Shown: positions 10,106 to 20,500 of the stretch, in pieces | Layout of the letters: every line of letters starts with the position of its first letter | How positions within the stretch are numbered: position 1 is the first letter of the stretch | Assembly: GCF_039908635.1 (NCBI RefSeq) | Contig: NZ_CP150918.1 | Coordinates: 2,475,001-2,539,000, forward strand | Length of the DNA: 64,000 bases | Source: Pseudomonas purpurea | Lineage (GTDB): Bacteria > Pseudomonadota > Gammaproteobacteria > Pseudomonadales > Pseudomonadaceae | Direction of reading: 5' to 3' | The notes under the pieces: model-generated | Told to the model about the DNA's origin: nothing | The model's database searches: none | The model's input: only the letters and a program-made list of their open reading frames with translations | Position numbers and translations under genes: made by a program

Positions 10106-11062
10106 TCAGAACTGATAACCGACCCCGGCGTAGTAACCCCAGCCATCGGAACGTGCACGGAAGTTGCCATCACCGAAGTTCAACTCGCTGCCGTCGTCCC
10201 AGTTGCCGCCGTTGTGGAAGTAACGCCCGACCAGGGTGAAGCGCAAGTGGGTGAAGGAATAGAGCAACACATTGGTGGCCACCGTGGCATTGGCGGTGCG
10301 CGCCGGATTGTCCTTGTGCAGGTCGGACCCGAAATCGAAGTTGGTAAAGCCGATGTAGGTCAGCGATGCACCATTGCTGAAACTGCTGATCGGCACGATG
10401 TACTTCAACTGTGCACGATAGCCGTCCCAGGAGTATTCGTTGCTGGCGCCGTAGTTCTCCCACTGGTAGCGCCCATAGAAGTTGGCCGACAGGTTCACCC
10501 GCGAGTGGGTGTCGATGTCGGTGCCCAGCCCGCTGTACAAGGTGTTGGCGCGGTTGGCGGTGCGGCTGCCGTGGTCGTAGATCCAGTCGAAGGCCACATA
10601 CCATTCCTTGAACGGCCCGATGGCCAGGCTGCGGCCGGCCAGGTAGTCGATGGAAATGCGCGGCTCGTGCTCCATGAACAGCGGCGAACCGTGGTCCCAG
10701 ACGCCTTTGTCGTGGCTGTTGCCGATGTCGAAAATCTTCGGGATGTCGACGTAGCCATAGAGTTCGAACGGGCCCTTGCGGCCGAAGTATTCATATTCCA
10801 GGTAGATATCGTCGGCCGGTTGCGGCCCGAAGCTGATGTCCTTGCTGCCAATGATCATCAGGTCCTGGTTGAACCAGTCCGACAGGTAAGCGCCTTTTTT
10901 CGGCGGGCTGGCTTCGGCGCTCAAGGCTTCACCCTGAGCGGACTCATCAATGGTGGTTTCTAGCGCCAGGGCGCTGTGGCTGAGTAGTCCTGTAACGGTG
11001 CTCAGTAGCAGGGAAACAGCAAAACGGTTGCGCGACGCGGGGCGTGGGGAGGTGAGGTGCAT
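10106..11062 (-). CDS. Tsx-like nucleoside-specific outer-membrane porin
   Basis: 318 aa. A signal peptide ends at HSALA. The barrel shows alternating aromatic strands (DIYLEYEYFGRKGPFELYG, YVAFDWIYDH, YYAGVGYQF) and ends in Phe, as outer-membrane proteins do. The pattern fits the nucleoside-specific channel family Tsx. Start: ATG 11062 with AAGGA in front; the listed frame from 11275 is upstream read-through across the promoter region. First gene of a two-gene operon with the purine nucleoside permease. A PurR-like palindrome lies about 75 bp upstream. Confidence 0.85.
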   Translation of the reverse strand: MHLTSPRPASRNRFAVSLLLSTVTGLLSHSALALETTIDESAQGEALSAEASPPKKGAYLSDWFNQDLMIIGSKDISFGPQPADDIYLEYEYFGRKGPFELYGYVDIPKIFDIGNSHDKGVWDHGSPLFMEHEPRISIDYLAGRSLAIGPFKEWYVAFDWIYDHGSRTANRANTLYSGLGTDIDTHSRVNLSANFYGRYQWENYGASNEYSWDGYRAQLKYIVPISSFSNGASLTYIGFTNFDFGSDLHKDNPARTANATVATNVLLYSFTHLRFTLVGRYFHNGGNWDDGSELNFGDGNFRARSDGWGYYAGVGYQF

Positions 11063-11134
11063 TGAAAATCCTTGTTCGTGCGGGGTTTGGCGAAGCGGGA
11101 ACGGACGTGTCGGGATGAACCGTTCAAGCAACTG

Positions 11135-11150
11135 ACGCAAACGTTTGCAT
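11135..11150. promoter_or_regulatory. PurR/LacI-type operator candidate
   Basis: ACGCAAACGTTTGCAT contains the perfect 12-bp palindrome GCAAACGTTTGC with the CG centre typical of LacI-family sites. It matches the E. coli PurR consensus ACGCAAACGTTTGCGT at 15 of 16 positions. It sits about 75 bp before the tsx-like start codon. Which regulator binds it here is not known from the window. Confidence 0.6.
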
Positions 11151-11476
11151 GTGTCGTACCAATTTGGAACAGCCCATTGAAAAAATGACGGATTTTGTGT
11201 GTTGGCTGACGTTTTGGTTAGAGCGCGGGGCGCGGTGGATCGACAGCGGGACAGTAGGGTGTGGCGGATTGCCACAGCAGTCGCTTCAGTGAATCGTCGT
11301 TTTCTATAACTAATTGAAAGTTAAGCTGGTTATTGCATATTTCAGAGAGTTAACAGATCACTTTTAACTAAAGTATTAATGCTATTTAACAGACCCGAAA
11401 GTTATGCAGAAGGTGAAGTCTCGTCTAAGTTGCTGAGCAATGATTCATTGTCGTCACGGTCAGGTGTTCGAAGTTG

Positions 11477-11518
11477 ATGCGTGTTGATTCAAGGTGTTGA
11501 TGTGGGTTGTACACGCAT
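11477..11518. promoter_or_regulatory. Inverted repeat before autotransporter gene
   Basis: ATGCGTGT and ACACGCAT are perfect 8-bp inverted arms separated by 26 bases, ending 37 bp before the GTG start. It could be a 5' leader hairpin or an operator. Confidence 0.35.
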
Positions 11519-11555
11519 TCATGGATGAAGAGTTTGACCCTACAAGGAGTTGAGC

Positions 11556-14500
11556 GTGGGTAAACGTCAGGTCATGGATGTTGTCGGTCATATTTCCCCT
11601 CTTTCCATGGCTGTGCGCCTGGGGCTTGCCGGGCTGCTTCTGGGCCTTGCCAGCCCGCAAGCACTGGCGGCCTGCTCTCCGGCCAGCCCGGCAGCGGGGG
11701 GCACGGTAACCTGCACCGGTGTTCCGACACTGCCATTACTGCTCAATACCTTTTCCAGTTCGGTCGATGACCTGACTGTCAACGTGGCCAGCGGCGCCGG
11801 GATCAACGCAGTCTTGGGCGGGAGTGCGTTGAACCTGATCGGGAACAACATCACGCTGAACAACGCCGGGACCATCGACCCGGCGTTTGCCGGGTTGATT
11901 ACCTTGCTGAGCAACGGTGTCGTGATCGGCAACGCGGCCGCCTCGACGGTCAATGTCAGTAACGCCGGCACTGGCGTTCTTCGCGGCTCGTCAGGCGTGC
12001 TGAGCCTGAACCTGACCACCCTCGACGGCATGGCGCTGAACATCAATAACGGGGTCGGCGGCACGACGAACATTTCCAACAGCGGCACCATCGATTCATC
12101 CGCTTTGCTCGGGTTGACCCTGACCGGGTCCGATGCACCGGTGGTGGCGGTGTTCGGCGGCTCCCAGGTCTCGATGGTCAACGCGGGTTCCATTGTCGGG
12201 CGCGTGGCATTCGAGACCTCGGCGGGTGGCAACTCCTTCATCAACACCAGTGCCATCAGCGGCAGTGTGTCGATGGGGGCCAACAGCACCAACACGTTCA
12301 CCGCGGTGACCGGGTCGAGCATCTCTGCCGGGGGCGGTTCCGGGTCGAGCCTGGGTGGTCTGATCGGTATCGACCTGACCTTTGCGCCAACGGGCCAGAT
12401 CGACGGTGGTGCCGGTGGCAGCAACAACCTGATCCTGCAAAACCCGATCGGGGTCGGCGGCGGCACCTCGGGTGTCGGCTCGGCGTCCAGCGCCAACTAC
12501 ATCAACTTCAATAACCTGCGGGTCGACAGCGGCACCTGGACCCTGCAAGGGGCCTTGGTCAGCGGCAGCGCTACGCTGAACGGTGGTGTTTCGCTGTTCA
12601 ACAACAACGCGACATTCGGCAGTGGCGTGCTCACCGTCAATGGCGGGATTTTGCAGGCCAGCAACGCCGGTCTGAACCTGAGCAACCTGATCACTCTGGG
12701 CAGCAGCGGCGGGACCCTGCAAGGGGCTAACGGCGTGACGTTGTCCGGCGTGATCTCGGGCAGTGGCGGCCTGACCAAGAACGGCACCGGTCAACTGACG
12801 CTCAGCGCGGCCAACACTTACGGCGGCAACACCACGATCAACAGCGGTTCAGTGCTGCTGGGCAACAACCTGGCGTTCAGTACCGGGACGGTGACCTTCG
12901 GCGGTGCGGGTACGTTGTCGGCACCGGGGACGGTCACGCTGAACAACCTCATCACCCTCAATAACAACATGACCACCACCGGCACGGGCAGCCTGACGCT
13001 GGCGGGGCAGATCAGCGGCAGTGGCGGGATCAACAAGAGCGGCAGCGGCAGCCTGACGCTCAGCGGCAACAACACCGGCTACACCGGCACGACGAACCTG
13101 AACACCGGCACTCTGACGGTAGGCAACAACAATGCGCTGGGCACCGGAGCGCTGATCGTCAACGGCGGCGCAAACCTGGACACCACCGGGGTGGTGAGCC
13201 TGGCCAATAACGTGACGCTCAATGCCAACCTGAGCACCGTCGGCAGCAACGCACTGACGTTGAGCGGTGTGATCTCTGGCGCCGGGGGCCTGCTCAAGAA
13301 TGGTTCGGCGGACCTGACGGTGACGGGCAACAACACGTACCTGGGACCAACCTCGCTCAATGGCGGCAAGTTACTGGTCGGCTCCAACACCGCGCTGGGG
13401 ACGGCAGCCCTGAACACTGCCGCAGGCACCACGCTGGACGCCACCACCGGCGTCACCCTGGCCAATAACGTCAGCATGGCGGCGGACCTGACCCTCGGTG
13501 GCTCCCAGGCACTGGCCCTCACGGGTTCGCTCACCGGTGCCGGCGGGGTGATCAAGAACGGCAGCGCGGCCCTGACGCTCAGCGGCAACAATGGTTATCT
13601 CGGCACCACCTCGCTGAATGCGGGTTCCCTGATTGTCGGTTCGAACACGGCGCTCAGCCTGGGAAGCTTGAGCGCGGCAGACAACACCACGCTGGATGCC
13701 AATGCGACGGTGGCGCTGAGCAACGCGCTGAATCTTGCCGGCAACCTGAACCTGGGCGGCAGCGCCGACCTGACCCTGAGCGGTGTGATCGGCGGCAACG
13801 GTGGCCTGACTAAAAATGGTGCGGCCAACCTGATTCTCAGCGGCGCTAATACCTTCCTCGCGGGCACCGCGCTCAACGCCGGGACCCTGACCGTGAACAA
13901 CAACGCGGCGCTGGGCAGTGGCGCATTGACCGTTGGCGGTGCAGCCACCCTGGCCAACAGCGCGGGCATTGCCGTGGCCAATGACGTTGTACTCAATGCC
14001 GACCTGACCCTGGCCGGCACCAACGCCCTGACTTTGGGCGGCGTTATCAGCGGCGCCAGCCAACTGATCAAGAACGGCGCGCAAAACCTGACCCTCAACG
14101 GTGCCAACACCTTCCAGGGGGGCACCACCCTGAACGCAGGCACGCTGACGCTGGGCAATGCGGCGGCACTGGGCACCGGTGCCCTGACCGTGGCCGGCGC
14201 CAGTTCTCTGGACAGCGGTAGTGCGCTGACGGTGAACAATGCCGTCAACCTCAACGCCAACCTGACCGTTGCAGGTACCAATGCCTTGACGCTGGGCGGT
14301 GTGGTCGGTGGCGCGGGAGGCCTGATCAAGGCCGGCAGCTCAAGCCTGACCCTGACCGGCAACAACACTTATCAGGGCACTACGGCACTCAACGGTGGCT
14401 CGTTGATCGTCGGCTCCAACACGGCGCTGGGCACCGGGGCGCTGAACGCTGCGGCTGGCACGACCCTCGACGCCAGCACGGCGGTGACCCTCGGCAACAG

Positions 14501-17500
14501 CGTCAACCTGGGTGGCAACCTGACCCTTGCGGGCACCAGCGCCCTGACCCTCGGTGGCGTGGTCAACGGCGTCGGCGGGTTGATCAAGAACGGCTCGGCG
14601 GACCTGATCCTCAACGGCGCCAACGGGTATCTGGGCAACACTGCGCTCAACGTCGGCAAACTGATCGTTGGCAACAATAGCGCGCTCGGTAGCGGCGCCC
14701 TGAACGCCGCTGCTGGAACAACGCTGGACGCCAACACGGCCGTCACCCTGAGCAATCTGGTGAACCTGGCCGGTGCCCTGACGGTTGGCGGTACGGCCGA
14801 CCTGACCCTGGCAGGGCTGGTCAACGGCGCGGGCAGTCTGGTCAAGAACGGTGCGGCCAACCTGATTCTCACCGGTGCCAACGGTTTCCTCGGTGGTACC
14901 ACGCTCAACGCCGGGACCCTGACGGTCGGCAACGGTGCGGCGTTGGGGAGCAGCGCATTGACGGTGGGCGGGGCAGCCACTCTGGACAGCACCACCGCCG
15001 TCACCCTGAACAATGGCGTGGCCCTGAATGCCGACCTGACCGTCGGCGGCACCAATGGCCTGACGCTGAGTGGCGTCATCAGCGGCACCGGCCAACTGAT
15101 CAAGGACGGCGCGGCCAATCTCACGCTCGACGGCATCAATACTTTCCAGGGCGGCACCGCCCTGAACGCCGGGACCCTGACCCTGGGCAATGGCTCGGCA
15201 TTGGGCACGGGCGCACTGACCGTCGGCGGCGCAGCCACCCTGGACAACAGCGCTGCGTTCACACTGGGCAACGCGCTTGCGCTGAATGCCGACCTGAGTG
15301 TGGCGGGCAACAGCGGCCTGACCTTGAGCGGCGTCATCAGCGGCAGTGGTGCCCTGATCAAGAACGGTCTGGACAACCTGACCCTGAGCGGCACCAACAC
15401 CTTCACCGGTGCGCTGAACGTGGTGAGCGGTAGCGTAAGCACCGCCAGCACCGGCGCCTTCGGCAACACCTCCGGCGCGAACATCAGCGCCAGTGCGAGT
15501 CTGAACATAGGCGCCAACGGCAACCTGGCGGGCCTGACCGGCAGCGGCGGGGTGCTGATCGGGGCAGGCAACACCTTGAGCGTCGGCGGTGCCAGTACCA
15601 CCAGCACGTTCGACGGCGACATCAGCGGCAGTGGCAGCCTGACCAAGGTCGGCACCGGTACCTTCAACCTGACCGGGATCAACGGCATTACCGGCAACAC
15701 CGTGATCAATGGCGGGACCTTTAACCTCAGCGGGTCACTGGGCAGTTCGACCGTCGCCGTCAACACGGGCGCTACCCTGACCGGCACCGGCTCGTTGCTG
15801 GGGGCGGTGAGCATCAACAGCGGCGGGCACCTGGCGCTGAGTTCCATCAGCACATTGTCGGCAGGCTCCTTGGTGATGAGCAGCACCGGCAACATGGACG
15901 TGAGCCTGGGCGCGCCGTCCACCACGTCCTTGCTCAATGTCGGTGGCAACGTGACGCTGGACGGCCTGCTGAACGTGACCGATGCCGGTGGCTTTGGCAC
16001 GGGCGTCTATCGCTTGATCAACTACACCGGCAGCCTCCTGGACCTGGGGCTGGACATCGGCAGCATCCCGGTGGGTTTCAGCCTGGGGGATCTGCAAGTG
16101 CAGACGTCCATCGGCAACCAGATCAACCTGGTGGTCGCGGCCTCGAACCCCAACATCCGTTTCTGGGACGGCAGCCAGACCACGCCTAATGGCACCGTGG
16201 ACGGCGGCACCGGCACCTGGAATCTCGGCAGCACCAACTGGACATCGGCCAACGGTACACTCAATCAAACCTGGGCCAGTGACTACGCGGTGTTCCAGGG
16301 CACGGCGGGAACGGTCACCGTGGACGGCACGCAAGCGTTCACCGGCATGCAGTTCGTCACGGACGGCTATAACCTGGTGACGGGGGCTGCGGGTCAACTG
16401 ACGGCGGTCAACGGGACGGGCGGCAATGCGGCGATTCGGGTCGACCCGGGTTCCACCGCGACCCTCGGCGTGGGCATCAATGGCTCCGGCACCCTGGCCA
16501 AGCTCGACAGCGGCACTCTGGTACTCAACGGTGCCAACAGCTACACCGGCGGTACGTCGCTCAATGGCGGTACGTTGGTGGTGGGCAGCAACACCGCACT
16601 GGGCACCGGCCTGCTCACCGCCGCCGCGGGCACCACGCTGGACAGCAACACCGCGGTTACGCTGGGCAACGCCGTGAATCTGGCGGGTAACCTCACGGTG
16701 GCCGGCAGTAACGCGCTGACCCTGAACGGGGCGATTGGCGGCACGGGTGGTTTGATCAAAACCGGTGCGGCCAGCCTGACCCTCGGCGGCAATAACACCT
16801 ACCTCGGCCCTACTGCGCTGAACGCGGGTGGGTTGATCCTGGCCGCCAACACCGCGCTGGGTTCTGGCGCGCTGAATGCCGCCAACGGCACCACACTGGA
16901 TGCGAGCAGTGCGGTCAGTATCAGCAACGTGCTGAACCTGGCCGGTAGCCTGGGCATCGGCGGCACCGCCAACCTGACCCTGGGCGGCGCCATCAACGGT
17001 GCGGGCAGCCTGACCAAAAATGGCGCGGCCAACCTGATCCTCAACGCGGCCAACGGTTACCTTGGTGGCACCACGTTGAACGCCGGGACCCTGACCGTCG
17101 GTAATGCGGCGGCACTGGGGCTGGGCAATGTGACGGTCGCCGGGGCGTCGACCCTGGACAGCAACGCCGGCCTGACACTGGGCAATAACGTTGCATTGAA
17201 CGCTAACCTGGCCGTTGGCGGCAGCAATGCGCTGACCCTTGGCGGTGTCCTCAGCGGCACCGGCGCCTTGACCAAGAATGGCAGCGCCAACCTGACCCTG
17301 AATGGCGTCAACACCTTCCAGGGCGGCACCACACTGACCGCCGGGACACTGACTCTTGGTTCCGCTGCGGCGTTGGGCACGGGCGCGCTGACTGTCGGCG
17401 GCGCGTCGACTCTGGACAGCACCTCAGCGCTGAGCCTGGTCAACGGCCTGAACGTCAACGCTGCCCTGAGCGTGGCGGGCAGCAACAACCTGACCCTGTC

Positions 17501-20500
17501 CGGCGTGGTGGCCAGCACCGGCACCCTGACCAAAAATGGCGCGGCTGACCTGACCCTCAGCGGGGCCAACACTTTTGGCGGGTTGTTCAACGTGCTCGGC
17601 GGTAGCCTCACTACCCTCGGCGGTTCGGCCCTGGGCAACAACGCCGGGGTCAACCTGGCGACCGGCACCCAGCTCAACCTCGGCGGCTCGGCCAGCATCG
17701 CCAGCCTGACCGGCAGCGGTACGGCACTGATCGGCGCCGGCAACACGTTGAGCATTGGTGGCAACAACCTGGGCAGCACCTTCGACGGTGTGCTGACCGG
17801 CACGGGCCTGCTGAACAAACTCGGCACCGGCACCTTGAACCTCACCGGCAACAGCACCCTGACCGGCGACACCAGCGTCAACGGCGGTACGCTTAACCTC
17901 AGCGGTTCGCTGGCCAGTACCAACGTGGCGGTGAACAGTGGCGGGACCCTGACCGGCACCGGCAGCCTGGGCGGTGCGGTCACGGTCGCCAACGGTGGTC
18001 ATCTGGCCCTGAGCAGCGGCAACACCTTGTCGGTGGGCTCGCTGGTGTTGGCACCCAGCGCCAACCTGGATGTCGGTCTTGGCGTTCCGGTGTCGGGCGG
18101 CGGCACCTCGTTGCTCAATGTCGGCGGCAACCTGACCCTGGACGGCACCTTGAACGTCAGCGACATCGGCGGCTTCGGCAGCGGCGTGTATCGGCTGATC
18201 AACTACACCGGTGCCCTCACCGACAACGGTCTGGTGGTCGGCACCGTGCCGGGCAGTGTGGTGCCGGGTGATCTGCAAGTGCAGACCGCAGTCAGCAATC
18301 AGGTCAACGTGCTGGTGACGGCGCCGAACACCACGGTGCAGTTCTGGGACGGCGGCCAGTTGGTCGGCAACGGCGCCATCGACGGCGGCACCGGGACCTG
18401 GGGCAGCGGCACCACCAACTGGACCAACGTGGACGGTACGCTCAACCAAGCCTGGGGCAACAGCTTTGCGGTGTTCCAGGGCGCGGCGGGCACGGTCACG
18501 GTCAACGGTGCGCAAAGCATCACCGGCCTGCAATTCGTCACCAATGGCTACAACGTGGTGTCGGGTTCGAGCGGGACACTGACGGCGGTGAATGGCGGCA
18601 CCGGCAACACCGCGATTCGTGTCGATCCGGGCGTGACTGCCACCCTCGATGTGGCCATCAATGGCACCGGCACGCTGGCCAAACTCGACAGTGGCACCCT
18701 GGTGCTCAATGGCGCCAATGGCTACACCGGGGGCACCGCCCTCAATGGTGGCAGCCTGGTCGTCGGCAACAACAGCGCGTTGGGCAGTGGCGTGTTGACC
18801 GCCGCCAATGGCACCACGCTGGACAGCAACAACGCCGTCAGCCTGAGCAACGCCGCGGTGCTGAATGGTGCACTGAACGTGGCGGGCTCTAATGCACTGA
18901 CCTTGGGTGGCGTCGTCAGTGGCACGGGCAGCCTGATCAAGAATGGCGCGGCGAGCCTGACCCTCAATGGCGTCAACACGTATCAGGGCGGCACTCAACT
19001 CAACGGCGGGCAGCTGATTCTCGGCAATAACGCGGCAATAGGCAGTGCTGCCCTGAGCGTGGGCGGCAATGCACAACTCGACAGCCCGGTGGCGCTGCAA
19101 CTGGCCAATGCGTTCAATCTGGGCGCCCAGTTGACCCTGGCCGGCAGCCAGGACCTGACCCTCAGCGGCGTCGTCAGCGGCACCGGCAGCCTGGTGAAAA
19201 ACGGCAGTGGCGTGCTGGTGCTCAGCGGCGCCAACACCTACAGCGGCGGCACTATCCTCAACGGTGGCAGCACCAGTGGCAACACCAGCAGCCTGCAAGG
19301 GGCGATCTTCAACAACGCGTCGCTGACGTTCGCGCAAAACAGCAACGGCACGTACAGCGGCAACCTCACCGGCACGGGGACATTGATCAAAAGCGGCAGC
19401 GGCGATCTGTTGCTGACCGGCACTAACGCCCTGACCGGTGCGACCAACGTCCAGGCCGGTGGCTTGCTGGTCAATGGCAGCCTCGGCAGCACCAGTGTGA
19501 ACGTTGCATCGGGTGCCAAACTTGGCGGCAGTGGCCAGATTGCAGGTGCCGTGCAACTGAGCAATGGCGCGAGCCTGACGGCGGGGGGCGCCGCGACACC
19601 GTTGTCGGTGGGTGCATTGAGCCTGGCGTCTGGCAGCACGCTGGACTTCACCCTCGGCCAGGCCAGCAGCTCGACCACCGTGGTCAACGTGGCCGGCAAC
19701 CTGACCCTCGACGGTACGCTGAACATCACCCAAGGCGATGCCTTCGGCACCGGTATCTATCAACTGTTCCGCTACGGCGGCAGCCTGACCGACAACGGCT
19801 TGAGCTATGGCACCTTGCCGGGCGGCGTACTGCCCGCGAGCCTGTTTCTGCAAACTGCAGTGGCCAATCAGGTCAACCTGCTGGTGCAGAACACACCGGG
19901 TGAAGTGCAATTCTGGAACGGTGGCAAGACCAATGCCGACGGCACCATCAGCGGTGGCAGCGGCACTTGGGGGCCAGGCACCAACTGGACGGACCCCAAC
20001 GGCACGCAGAGCCAGGGTACGAACAATCAGTTTGCGGTCTTTGGCGGGCAGGGCGGCACGGTCACTGTGGTTGGCAATCAAGGGTTCACCGGGTTGCAGT
20101 TCCTCGACTCCGGTTACACCCTGGTCGCGGGCAGCGGCGGCAGCTTGAGCCCGACCAATGCGGCTGACGGCACGCTGGCTGCCGTGCGGGTCAATGCCGG
20201 CGTCACCGCTCAGATCGACGCGCCATTGGTGGGCAGCGGCGGGATTGAAAAACTCGATGCCGGTACCTTGTTGCTGACCGGTGCCAACACCTACAGCGGT
20301 GGCACCACCATCAGCGGCGGCACCCTGGCCGGTAACACCACCAGCCTGCAAGGCCGCTTCCTCAACAACGCGCGGATGTTGTTTGCGCAGAACACCGATG
20401 GTCGTTTCAACGGCGTCATCAATGGCAGTGGCAGTCTGGTCAAACAGGGTGCAGGGCTGTTGCTGATCACCGGCAACCAGCCATTCAGCGGGACCGTGTC

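Larger units (their letters stand above)
11063..11555. other. Divergent intergenic region (tsx / autotransporter)
   Basis: 493 bp without a gene between the leftward tsx-like gene and the rightward autotransporter. It contains the palindrome at 11135-11150, an AT-rich stretch at about 11295-11405 suited to promoters, and an 8-bp inverted repeat at 11477-11518. Confidence 0.7.
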
